From positions 1,289,556-1,353,555 of the forward strand of contig NZ_CH724159.1 of NCBI RefSeq assembly GCF_000153045.1: DNA of 64,000 nt, in the 5' to 3' direction. The notes under the pieces are model-generated. The model searched no databases and was not told the DNA's origin. It saw only the letters and a list, made by a program, of their open reading frames with translations. How positions within the stretch are numbered: the stretch's first letter is position 1; each line of letters starts with the position of its first letter. Both the position numbers and the translations under genes were made by a program. Shown here in pieces: positions 54,624 to 62,522 of the stretch. Origin of the DNA: Synechococcus sp. WH 5701. GTDB taxonomy: Bacteria > Cyanobacteriota > Cyanobacteriia > PCC-6307 > Cyanobiaceae.

Positions 54624-54681
54624 AGCCCGATGGGCAGGGCTTGGTAGGCTGGAGAATCTCCCCAACGGGCCGAACCACTAC

Positions 54682-54837
54682 ATGGCGAAACGCAGGAATC
54701 TGAAGAAGGAAAAGCAGGAGCGCAACCGCGCCTACGCCCGCAAGTTCAAGAAGCGCAAGCTCCGCAACGACGGTCGTGGTGAAGGTGCCGGCAACGGCGT
54801 CACCGGCACGGCCAACAACGGCGGCGCTGCCGACTGA
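54682..54837 (+). CDS. 51-residue highly basic protein
   Basis: ATG 54682 to TGA 54837. The first 29 residues are extremely basic (MAKRRNLKKEKQERNRAYAR, then KFKKRKLRN); the rest is a Gly/Asn/Ala-rich tail. It resembles a small protein I recall from other cyanobacteria; RNA or ribosome binding is inferred from charge only. TAGGCT (54645-54650) is a possible -10, and strong hairpins follow the stop, so it is probably a single-gene transcript. Confidence 0.75.
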   Translation: MAKRRNLKKEKQERNRAYARKFKKRKLRNDGRGEGAGNGVTGTANNGGAAD

Positions 54838-54852
54838 GCCAGGAGCTGGTGT

Positions 54853-54914
54853 CGCCCGTCAGGCGCCCGAGCGTGGCGACTGACGGGCGTGGGGATCCCG
54901 AGGGATCCCTTTTT
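54853..54914 (+). terminator. Tandem hairpins ending in a T run
   Basis: Two stems follow the 51-residue gene: CGCCCGTCA (54853-54861) with TGACGGGCG (54881-54889), then GGGATCC (54892-54898) with GGATCCC (54903-54909) and TTTTT (54910-54914). The second is a textbook intrinsic terminator. It lies 31 bases before the glycosyltransferase ATG, so that gene needs its own promoter or read-through. Confidence 0.85.
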
Positions 54915-54944
54915 CATGCCCCATCACCCCCCGGCAGCCGAGCC

Positions 54945-55877
54945 ATGTTTCCCAGCGTCGTCATCCCCACCTACAACCGCCGGCCGATCCTGGAGAAGGC
55001 GCTGCTGGCCCTGGAGGATCAGCGGCTGGAGCCGCCCCTGGAGGGGTACGAGGTGGTGGTGGTCGATGACGGCTCCACCGACGGCACCGCCGAGTGGCTG
55101 CTGCAGGAGGCTGGGCGCTTCCCCCATGTGCGCCTGATCGAGCAGAACCATGGCGGACCCGCCGAGGGCCGCAACCGCGGCGTGGATCACGCCCGGGGTG
55201 ATGTGATCGTGTTCATCGACAGCGATCTGGTGGTCACCGGAACATTCCTGCTGGAGCATGCCCGGACCCTGGAAGCCCACTGGCAGCGCAGCGGCAACCG
55301 GCTCTGTTTCACCTATGGCGCGGTGATCAACACAGCCAATTTCGAGGATCCCACCAGCGAACCCCACAAGCTGAGCGATCACTCCTGGGCCTACTTCGCC
55401 ACCGGCAACGTGGCGATCGATCGCCAGCTTCTGGAGCGCTCCGGCCTCTTCGACACCGGCTTCCGCCTCTACGGCTGGGAAGACCTGGAGCTGGGGGAGC
55501 GGCTGCGGCGCCTGGGGGTGGAGCTGGTGCGCTGCCCGGCGGCGGTGGGGTACCACTGGCATCCAGCGCTGAGCCTGGAGCAACTGCCCGATCTGGTACG
55601 GATTGAGCAGGAGCGGGCCCGCATGGGGCTGGTGTTCTACCGGAAGCACCCCACCCGGCGGGTGCGCTTCATCATTCAGTTCACCTGGTGGCACCGCCTG
55701 CTCTGGGAGCTGCTCACCCTGGGGGGGCTGGTCAACGAGCGCACGCTGCGGCCGCTGCTGGCCTGGCTGATCCGCCATGGCCAGAACGCTCTGGCCATGG
55801 AGCTGCTGCGCTTGCCGCTCAACCGCCTGGGGGTCCGCGCCCTGTTCCGCGAAGCCCGCGCCGAGGGCCTTCGCTGA
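54945..55877 (+). CDS. Family 2 glycosyltransferase
   Basis: A 310-residue GT-A enzyme: VVIPTYNRRPILEKALLALE start, nucleotide motif VVVDDGSTDGTAEWL, HGGPAEGRNRGVDHARGDVI, the metal DxD as FIDSDLVVTG, and the acceptor region [20 protein letters not shown]. It transfers a sugar from a nucleotide donor, probably to a polysaccharide or glycolipid at the membrane. No partner glycan genes lie nearby. ATG 54945 matches the family start. Confidence 0.92.
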   Translation: MFPSVVIPTYNRRPILEKALLALEDQRLEPPLEGYEVVVVDDGSTDGTAEWLLQEAGRFPHVRLIEQNHGGPAEGRNRGVDHARGDVIVFIDSDLVVTGTFLLEHARTLEAHWQRSGNRLCFTYGAVINTANFEDPTSEPHKLSDHSWAYFATGNVAIDRQLLERSGLFDTGFRLYGWEDLELGERLRRLGVELVRCPAAVGYHWHPALSLEQLPDLVRIEQERARMGLVFYRKHPTRRVRFIIQFTWWHRLLWELLTLGGLVNERTLRPLLAWLIRHGQNALAMELLRLPLNRLGVRALFREARAEGLR

Positions 55878-55901
55878 CCGTTTGGTAGCTTGGATTGTCC
55901 T

Positions 55902-56016
55902 TAATAAACCGCACACCTGTCCGTTTCGGGTGCTCAGTCGGCACCGGTGATCCCCCTTCCGGGTCATCGCGTCTGATCCCTGGCAGGTGGAGGCGAACCC
56001 GAAACCCTTCCCAACC
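55902..56016 (+). promoter_or_regulatory. Structured leader of rpsB
   Basis: A perfect 9-bp inverted repeat, GTTTCGGGT (55923-55931) and ACCCGAAAC (55997-56005), brackets 65 bases that hold an inner stem CGGTGA/TCATCG. The second arm ends 11 bases before the rpsB ATG. TAATAA at 55902-55907 is a likely -10. A leader that folds next to the start codon suits S2 autoregulation, known from other bacteria; the link here is inference. Confidence 0.55.
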
Positions 56017-56733
56017 ATGGCTGTTGTCACCCTCTCCGAGATGATGGAGGCTGGCGCCCACTTCGGGCACCAGACGCGTCGCTGGAATCCCAAGATGTCG
56101 CGCTACATCTATTGCGCGCGCAACGGGGTTCATATCATTGATCTCGTGCAGACCGCCGTCTGCATGAACAACGCCTACAAGTGGACTCGCAATGCCTCCC
56201 GCAGCGGCAAGCGTTTCCTCTTCGTGGGCACCAAGAAGCAGGCCTCCGAGGTGATCGCCATCGAGGCCAGCCGTTGCGGCGCCGCCTATGTGAACCAGCG
56301 CTGGCTTGGCGGCATGCTCACCAACTGGAGCACGATGCGCGCCCGCATCGACCGCCTCAAGGATCTGGAGCGGATGGAGAGCTCCGGCGCCATCGCCATG
56401 CGTCCGAAAAAGGAAGCGGCCGTTCTGCGACGCGAGCTGGAGCGTCTGCAGAAGTACCTGGGCGGCCTGAAGAACATGCGCCGCCTCCCGGACGTGGTGG
56501 TGCTGGTTGACCAGCGTCGCGAGAACAACGCCGTCCTCGAGTGCCGCAAGCTCGACATCCCCCTGGTGTCGATGCTCGACACCAACTGCGACCCTGACCT
56601 GGCCGACGTCCCCATCCCCTGCAACGACGACGCCGTCCGCTCCGTGCAGCTGGTGCTGGGACGTCTGGCCGATGCGATCAACGAAGGTCGCCACGGCAGC
56701 CAGGAACAACGCGCCGAAGACGACGAGGCCTGA
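56017..56733 (+). CDS. rpsB: 30S ribosomal protein S2
   Basis: Small-subunit protein S2, 238 residues, needed to load S1. Clear family features: [80 protein letters not shown] and [20 protein letters not shown]. The acidic tail (EQRAEDDEA) is short. Start ATG 56017. Followed by tsf after a hairpin-rich spacer, the classic bacterial order. Confidence 0.98.
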   Translation: MAVVTLSEMMEAGAHFGHQTRRWNPKMSRYIYCARNGVHIIDLVQTAVCMNNAYKWTRNASRSGKRFLFVGTKKQASEVIAIEASRCGAAYVNQRWLGGMLTNWSTMRARIDRLKDLERMESSGAIAMRPKKEAAVLRRELERLQKYLGGLKNMRRLPDVVVLVDQRRENNAVLECRKLDIPLVSMLDTNCDPDLADVPIPCNDDAVRSVQLVLGRLADAINEGRHGSQEQRAEDDEA

Positions 56734-56750
56734 AGCCTCTCGACTCAGAG

Positions 56751-56802
56751 CTCAGGCCTCAGGCCTGAGGTTTGCCCGGGGTTCCAAGCTGTTCGGGACC
56801 CC
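56751..56802 (+). promoter_or_regulatory. Two hairpins between rpsB and tsf
   Basis: Stem CTCAGGC/GCCTGAG (56751-56757 with 56763-56769, 5-base loop) and stem GGGGTTCC/GGGACCCC (56778-56785 with 56795-56802). No strong T run follows; the next 40 bases are pyrimidine-rich up to the tsf ATG. They may act as a partial terminator or processing site that sets the S2 to EF-Ts ratio. Confidence 0.5.
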
Positions 56803-56843
56803 TGATCACCACCTTCACCCTTCCCTTCCTCCTTTCCCCTCCC

Positions 56844-57506
56844 ATGGCTGAGATCTCAGCGAAGCTCGTCAAGGAACTGCGCGAGAAAACCGGCGCCGGC
56901 ATGATGGATTGCAAAAAGGCGCTGGGGGAATCCGCCGGCGACATGGGCAAGGCCGCGGAGTGGCTGCGCCAGAAGGGCATCGCCACCGCCGAGAAGAAAG
57001 CCGGCCGCACCGCCGCTGAGGGCGCCATCGGCAGTTACATCCACACCGGAGCACGGGTGGGTGTGCTGGTGGAGGTGAACTGCGAAACCGATTTCGTCGC
57101 CCGCGGCGATGTCTTCCAGGAGTTGCTGCGCAACGTGGCGATGCAGATCGCTGCTTGCCCCAACGTCGAATACGTCAGCACCGAGGAAATTCCCGCCGCT
57201 ATCGCCGATCGCGAGAAGCAGATCGAGATGGGTCGTGACGACCTGGCCGGCAAGCCCGACAAGATGAAGGAGAAGATCGTCGAGGGGCGCATCGGCAAGC
57301 GCCTCAAGGAACTGGCCCTGCTGGAGCAGCCCTTCATCAAGGACAGCTCGATCACCGTGGCCGAGCTGGTCAAGCAGGTGGCCGGCAAGATCGGCGAGAA
57401 CATCCAGGTGCGTCGCTTCACCCGCTACACCCTCGGTGAGGGCATCGAGGTGGAGCAGACCGACTTCGCCGCCGAGGTGGCCGCCATCACCGGCAAGGCG
57501 GCCTGA
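56844..57506 (+). CDS. tsf: Elongation factor Ts
   Basis: EF-Ts, the exchange factor that removes GDP from EF-Tu; 220 residues. The N-terminal UBA-like domain ([20 protein letters not shown]) is followed by the core [14 protein letters not shown], the TDFV motif that touches EF-Tu, and a C-terminal [20 protein letters not shown]. It is shorter than the E. coli protein, as is usual in cyanobacteria. Start ATG 56844. Confidence 0.97.
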   Translation: MAEISAKLVKELREKTGAGMMDCKKALGESAGDMGKAAEWLRQKGIATAEKKAGRTAAEGAIGSYIHTGARVGVLVEVNCETDFVARGDVFQELLRNVAMQIAACPNVEYVSTEEIPAAIADREKQIEMGRDDLAGKPDKMKEKIVEGRIGKRLKELALLEQPFIKDSSITVAELVKQVAGKIGENIQVRRFTRYTLGEGIEVEQTDFAAEVAAITGKAA

Positions 57507-57547
57507 GCGCCGCTGGCGTTCCCATTCCGTCCCTCCGCTTCAGCCGA

Positions 57548-58858
57548 TTGGAGACCAGCGCCACCGCGTTGTCAGAAGCCCACGGGCACCTGGAGCGGAT
57601 CCGCCGGCGTCTGGGGGAAGGGCACCGGGACCTCTATCACGACCTGGCCCTCTACCTGCAGGTGTTGCGCGACGGTCTGCTGGACGCCGTTCAGCAGGCC
57701 GTCTTTCACGTGGCCACCCAGGTGGTGCCGGAGCGCTATCAGCAACTGAACGATCGCCAGCGCCAGGAGCTGCCCGGGCGTCTGGCGCAGCTGGTGCAGC
57801 GTTGCGGCTGCCTGCTGACCCTGGAGCAGTTGCTGGTGCTGGCGCGCCAGGTCCAGAGCGAGCAGAGGCGCCTGGGTCAGCAGGAACAACGTCGCCTGGC
57901 CCGTGCCCTGGCTCAGATGTCCGCCGGGGCTGACCAGGGCAACGACGAGGATGACGGGAACGAGCGTGAGGAAGCTGAGGGCTCGATCCGGCTGGATCTG
58001 AACCTTCCCCTCTCCGCCGAGCTGTTCTCCGCTGGCATCCCCGCCCTGGCCGGCCTCACCAGGCTGTTGGACGACGCCTCACCGGAGCTGATGGGCAGCA
58101 AAGAACACGACGAAGAGGACGGCAACCACGGAGCCGTCGACTTTGAGGACCTGGGCGACGAGGGACTAGACGAAGACGCAGGAGAAGACGGGGACCTGGA
58201 TGAGTCCGGCCTGGACGACCTTGAGGGCCTTGAGGCTGACGAGGCTGAGGCGGAGGATCCCACCGACATCCTGCGGGCCCTGCTGGTGATGGCTGTGCCC
58301 CCGGAACGCCGCGCCCAGATTCGCGGTCCTGGCCGCCCGCTTGCCGAGGCCTCAACCGAAACGCTCCCCCTTGGGTCCGAGGCCACTGATGGGGATCAGG
58401 CTCTGGTGCCTCGGCAGCCCCTGGAGCTGCTGGAGTGGTGGCAGGCACTCGACCGTGCCCTGCAGAGGCGCCTGCGCAACCTTTCCCATGCCATCAACCT
58501 GGATCTGATCAAGCTGGGGCTCACTCGCAGCCTGCTGCCGCTGTCCCTGCTTGATGCCGTCCTGCAGGGAGACCTCGAAGCCCTGCCCGCCCCGGCCAAC
58601 CTGCTGCGGATCCAATTGCCCTTCGGCAGCCCCGAAATGCCTGTTCAGATCGAGGCCCTGGGTGTGCTCCTGCGCACCAGTGACCTCGAATACGAACAAC
58701 CCCGCCTGCGCACCTGCCGCAAACGCCTGGAGCGGCGCCGCGCCAGCGTACGCAAAATGGCTCAGCAGTACCGCCACTGGCAGCGGCGGGCCAGGGCCCT
58801 GGAAGCGGAACAGCAGTGGATGCAGGACAGCCAATCCACCCCCGAGAGCCCGGCCTGA
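57548..58858 (+). CDS. Acidic-centred protein of unknown function
   Basis: A 436-residue protein. The helical N-terminal third (about 1-125) includes AVQQAVFHVATQVVPERYQQ; the middle (about 125-245) is dominated by Asp and Glu (for example DDLEGLEADEAEAEDPTDIL); the C-terminal part is helical and ends in a basic coiled coil (CRKRLERRRASVRKMAQQYR). No catalytic motif seen. It starts at TTG 57548. Conserved position between tsf and recG in related genomes is recalled, not tested. It overlaps recG by 43 bases. Confidence 0.75.
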   Translation: METSATALSEAHGHLERIRRRLGEGHRDLYHDLALYLQVLRDGLLDAVQQAVFHVATQVVPERYQQLNDRQRQELPGRLAQLVQRCGCLLTLEQLLVLARQVQSEQRRLGQQEQRRLARALAQMSAGADQGNDEDDGNEREEAEGSIRLDLNLPLSAELFSAGIPALAGLTRLLDDASPELMGSKEHDEEDGNHGAVDFEDLGDEGLDEDAGEDGDLDESGLDDLEGLEADEAEAEDPTDILRALLVMAVPPERRAQIRGPGRPLAEASTETLPLGSEATDGDQALVPRQPLELLEWWQALDRALQRRLRNLSHAINLDLIKLGLTRSLLPLSLLDAVLQGDLEALPAPANLLRIQLPFGSPEMPVQIEALGVLLRTSDLEYEQPRLRTCRKRLERRRASVRKMAQQYRHWQRRARALEAEQQWMQDSQSTPESPA

Positions 58859-61404
58859 ACCCGGCGGGGGATCCGCCGGCCGCCAGCGCCGGGGCCAGCC
58901 AACCCTGGGCCAGCCTGGACCATGGGAGCTGGATCACCACCCTGCAACAGGCCCTGCAGCTGGAGGTGGAGCGCGGGTTCGAGAACCTGCAGGGCCGCCG
59001 GGAACGGTTCAGCCTCTTCCTGGAGCGCCAGTGCCGACAGCCCCCCGACGACCTGATCCGCCGGCTGCCTGAGGCGGCGCCAGCCCTGATCGCCCTGGCC
59101 GAGCTCTTCGCCCGCTACGACGCGCTGCCCCTGGCCCAGCGCCAGTCGTTGCTGCGGCGCAGCCGGGAGCAGCTGCACAGCCTTCGCCAGAGCCTGGATC
59201 CTCCCCGGCCGCCCGGCCCACCGCGCCTGAAGCTGGCGCCCCAGACAGCTGCCTCCAACGGGGGTCCTTCGGGAGCCCGCCGGACGGCCAGCCCCATCCA
59301 ACCCGACACCCCCCTGGCCGAGGTGCCGGGGATCGGGCCGAAAACCGCCACGCGACTGGCGGGCCTCGGCCTGCTGCTGGCCCGCGACCTGCTGCGCCAC
59401 TACCCCCGCGACTACCTCGATTACGCGAATCTGGTGCGCATCCGGGAGCTGGTGCCGGGCAGCACGGCCACGATCGTCGCCACGGTGCAGCGCTCCCATG
59501 CCTTCGCCAGCCCGCGCAACCCCAGGCTGGTGATCCTGGAACTGCAGCTCCACGACATCACCGGACGGCTGCGGCTGAGCAAGTTCTTCGCTGGCAGGCG
59601 CTTCAGCTCACCGGGATGGCTCAAGGCCCAGCAACGGCAGTTCCCGCCAGGCTGCAGCGTGGCCGCCAGCGGCCTGGTGCGCCAGACCCCCTATGGCCCC
59701 ACCCTGCAGGATCCCCTGCTGGAGGTGCTCGACTCCCCCAATACCCCGGTGCGCTCGCGCCAGATCGGACGGCTCGTGCCGGTCTATGCCCTCACCGAAG
59801 GGCTCGGCGCCGAACGCCTGCGCCAGGCCATCCAGACGGTGCTGACCGCAGCCGCCCACTGGGGCGATCCCCTGCCGGCAGCCCTGCGGCGGCAGGAGGG
59901 TCTGCAGGATCGAGCCACCGCCTGGCGCGGTCTGCACGATCCTGCTGATCGCGACGACCTCAGGGCCAGCCGCCATCGGCTGGTCTTCGATGAATTCCTG
60001 CTGCTGCAGCTCAGCCTGCTGCAACGGCGCGCGCAGCTCGCCCGGCGGCCGGCCCGGCCCCTGCGGTTGCCCAGGGGGCAGAGCAGTCTGATGGCCTCCT
60101 TTCTGGAGTTGCTTCCCTTCCAGCTCACCGAGGCCCAGCGGCGGGTGCTGGCGGACATTCAGGCCGATCTGGAGCAGGAGCAGCCGATGGCCCGCCTTCT
60201 GCAGGGGGATGTGGGCAGCGGCAAGACCGTGGTGGCGATCGCGGCCCTGCTGGTGGCCATCGAAGCCGGTTGCCAGGGGGCCCTGATGGCCCCCACGGAG
60301 GTGCTGGCCGAGCAGCATGCCCGCAAGCTGGGGGAGTGGCTGAGCCAGCTGCACGTGAGCACGGCCCTGCTGACGGGATCCACCCCGGCGGGGCGGCGGC
60401 GCCAGCTGCTCCAGGACCTGGCCAACGGCCAGCTGCAGCTGCTGGTGGGAACCCATGCCCTGCTGGAGGATCCGGTGGCCTTTGCCCGCCTGGGGCTGGT
60501 GGTGGTGGATGAGCAGCACCGCTTCGGCGTGCGCCAGCGCGACCGGCTGATGGGCAAGGGCCTGCAGCCCCACCTGCTCACCATGACCGCCACACCGATC
60601 CCGCGCACCCTGGCCCTCTCGGTGCACGGCGACCTGGAGGTGAGTCAGATCGACGGCCTGCCGCCGGGGCGCACCCCCATCCGCACCCGCCTGCTGCGGG
60701 GCGGCCAGCGCCAGGAGGCCTACGAGCTGATCCGCGCAGAGGTGGCCTTGGGCCAGCGGGCCTATGTGGTGCTGCCCCTGGTGGAGGAGTCGGAGAACCT
60801 GGACCTGCGCTCGGCGGTGACCGTGCACCAGCAGTTGCAGGAGGAGATCTTCCCGGACCTGCGCGTGGGCCTGCTGCACGGGCGGATGCCGAGTCCCCGC
60901 AAGCAGGAGGCGATCAACGCCTTCGCCAGCGGCCACTGTGATGTGCTGGTCTCCACCACCGTGGTGGAGGTGGGGGTCGACGTGCCCGAGGCCAGCGTGA
61001 TGGTGATCGAGCACGCCGAGCGCTTCGGGCTGGCGCAGCTGCATCAGCTGCGGGGCCGGGTGGGGCGCGGGGCGGCCGCCTCCCATTGCCTGTTGATCAA
61101 CGATGGCAAAGCCGGGCAGGCCCAGCAGCGGCTGGAGCTGCTGGTGCGCTCCAGCGACGGCTTCGAGATCGCCGAGATGGATCTGCAACTGCGGGGACCA
61201 GGCCAGGTGCTGGGAACACGCCAGTCGGGCCTGCCAGACCTGGCCCTGGCCAGCCTCAGCGACGATGGGGACGTGCTGGAGCAGGCCCGCTCGCTGGCGA
61301 GGCGGCTGCTGGAGCTCGACCCCGACCTGGAGGGTCATCCGGGCCTGCGCCAGGCGCTGCTCGAGCAGCGGCAACGGCAGGTCGAGTCCGGCAGCTTGAA
61401 TTGA
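58816..61404 (+). CDS. recG: ATP-dependent DNA helicase RecG
   Basis: An 862-residue fork-reversal helicase for replication restart. An N-terminal extension of about 150 residues precedes the helix-hairpin EVPGIGPKTATRLAGLGL and wedge domain. Helicase motifs: I LLQGDVGSGKTVVAIAALL, II VVVDEQHRFGVRQRDRL, III TMTATPIPRTLALS, then VVEVGVDVPEASVMVIEHAE and LRGRVGRGAAASHCLL. The likely start is GTG 58816, within the preceding gene. The N-terminal extension is characteristic of cyanobacterial and plant RecG. Confidence 0.95.
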   Translation: MDAGQPIHPREPGLNPAGDPPAASAGASQPWASLDHGSWITTLQQALQLEVERGFENLQGRRERFSLFLERQCRQPPDDLIRRLPEAAPALIALAELFARYDALPLAQRQSLLRRSREQLHSLRQSLDPPRPPGPPRLKLAPQTAASNGGPSGARRTASPIQPDTPLAEVPGIGPKTATRLAGLGLLLARDLLRHYPRDYLDYANLVRIRELVPGSTATIVATVQRSHAFASPRNPRLVILELQLHDITGRLRLSKFFAGRRFSSPGWLKAQQRQFPPGCSVAASGLVRQTPYGPTLQDPLLEVLDSPNTPVRSRQIGRLVPVYALTEGLGAERLRQAIQTVLTAAAHWGDPLPAALRRQEGLQDRATAWRGLHDPADRDDLRASRHRLVFDEFLLLQLSLLQRRAQLARRPARPLRLPRGQSSLMASFLELLPFQLTEAQRRVLADIQADLEQEQPMARLLQGDVGSGKTVVAIAALLVAIEAGCQGALMAPTEVLAEQHARKLGEWLSQLHVSTALLTGSTPAGRRRQLLQDLANGQLQLLVGTHALLEDPVAFARLGLVVVDEQHRFGVRQRDRLMGKGLQPHLLTMTATPIPRTLALSVHGDLEVSQIDGLPPGRTPIRTRLLRGGQRQEAYELIRAEVALGQRAYVVLPLVEESENLDLRSAVTVHQQLQEEIFPDLRVGLLHGRMPSPRKQEAINAFASGHCDVLVSTTVVEVGVDVPEASVMVIEHAERFGLAQLHQLRGRVGRGAAASHCLLINDGKAGQAQQRLELLVRSSDGFEIAEMDLQLRGPGQVLGTRQSGLPDLALASLSDDGDVLEQARSLARRLLELDPDLEGHPGLRQALLEQRQRQVESGSLN

Positions 61405-61425
61405 CCGTCCCCGCCATCCCCGAGT

Positions 61426-62175
61426 GTGAGCCCCAGCCTGCTCAGGCCCTGGAGCCCGATTCCGATCCAGGACACGGCCGAACCGCTGATTCCCCTGCCC
61501 AGGGAGATTCTGCGACTTGAGCCCCACCCCTACGCGTCGCTGGGAGCGCCCTACGGCGACGGCTGCAGCCCCTTCCAGCTGCGCAACGGCGTGGTGGAAC
61601 GCCTGCTGGTGGCCCAGGGCGAGCTGCAGCGTCAACGCAGCGACTGGCGCCTGGCGATCTTCGACGGCTGGAGGCCCGTACGGGTGCAGCAGTTCATGGT
61701 GGAGCACACCATCGCGAGCGAATGCCGCCGGCTGGGGTTGGACCCTCGCCAGAGCGGGCCCGAGCTGGAGGCCGTGACCGCGGACGTGGGCCGTTTCTGG
61801 GCCCCCCCAAGCCTGGATCCAGCGACACCACCCCCCCACAGCACCGGCGGTGCTGTGGATCTCACCCTGGCCACCTCAGGCGGCGAACCGCTCGATCTGG
61901 GCGGGGAGATCGATGCGATCGGAGCTGTCTCGGAGCCTGATCACTACGACCCTTCGAAGCGAGAACAACGCCTGCAGAGTGGGAGCGGAGGGGCAGGGGT
62001 ACTCGAGCTCGAGTGGCACGGGCGCCGCAGTCTGCTGCGTGAGGTGATGGCGGCTGCCGGATTTGCCCAGCACCCCAACGAGTGGTGGCACTTCAGCCAC
62101 GGCGATCAGCTCTGGGCCTGGCGGCAGGGAGCGACGGCCGCGATCTATGGCGGCTGGGATCCCGGCAGGGGCTGA
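61426..62175 (+). CDS. D-alanyl-D-alanine dipeptidase (VanX-like)
   Basis: A 249-residue zinc enzyme that splits D-Ala-D-Ala, probably for peptidoglycan recycling rather than resistance. The zinc motif is PHSTGGAVDLTLATSG (His and Asp), and the later EWWHFSHGDQLW carries the general-base Glu and third zinc His. LAIFDGWRPVRVQQFM is the substrate-side segment. GTG 61426 start. The absence of vanH and vanA argues against a vancomycin cassette. It converges with the next gene by 31 bases. Confidence 0.9.
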   Translation: MSPSLLRPWSPIPIQDTAEPLIPLPREILRLEPHPYASLGAPYGDGCSPFQLRNGVVERLLVAQGELQRQRSDWRLAIFDGWRPVRVQQFMVEHTIASECRRLGLDPRQSGPELEAVTADVGRFWAPPSLDPATPPPHSTGGAVDLTLATSGGEPLDLGGEIDAIGAVSEPDHYDPSKREQRLQSGSGGAGVLELEWHGRRSLLREVMAAAGFAQHPNEWWHFSHGDQLWAWRQGATAAIYGGWDPGRG

Positions 62176-62522
62176 CGCTGCAGCTCCCGCCAGATGCGGT
62201 CAGCTTCCTCCCGGCTGATCCGGTTCTCGTTGGCGCAGCGCTTGAGGCTGGCCTCTCCCAGCTCCAGCTGCATCTGACGAAGCCGCTGCAGCACCTGAGG
62301 GGGCTGATCGGCAAATTGCAGCAGCTGGCTCTGGTACGCCTTGAGCAGGTGGTCGGCCCGGCAGGTGTCACCGTCAGGTTGATAGATCGTGACGGGCGTT
62401 TTCGGCGGTGGTGGCATCGTGCGGGCCTCGAGCGGTGGGCACCAGGGGCTGATCACCCCCAGGACCAGGCTGGCTGCACTCAGCAGCAGGGGAGCAGAGC
62501 CGCTCTGCAGGGGAGCCATCAT
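62145..62522 (-). CDS. Small secreted helical protein of unknown function
   Basis: A 125-residue protein from ATG 62522, which overlaps the sir stop (ATGATGA). A hydrophobic start (LLLSAASLVLGVISPW) suggests a signal peptide. A Pro-rich linker is followed by helices with Cys (DTCRADHLLKAYQSQLLQFA and EASLKRCANENRISREEADR), possibly disulfide-linked. It resembles small periplasmic unknowns of picocyanobacteria. Translation may be coupled to sir. Confidence 0.7.
   Translation of the reverse strand: MMAPLQSGSAPLLLSAASLVLGVISPWCPPLEARTMPPPPKTPVTIYQPDGDTCRADHLLKAYQSQLLQFADQPPQVLQRLRQMQLELGEASLKRCANENRISREEADRIWRELQRQPLPGSQPP

Noticed and set aside
59608-61839. A 743-codon minus-strand open frame opposite recG
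   Set aside because: High GC leaves few stops antisense; the product is Gln/His/Gly-rich and recG motifs are complete on the plus strand.
61426-62175. Vancomycin-resistance gene
   Set aside because: VanX-like dipeptidases occur widely in bacteria for wall recycling; vanH, vanA and their regulators are absent here.
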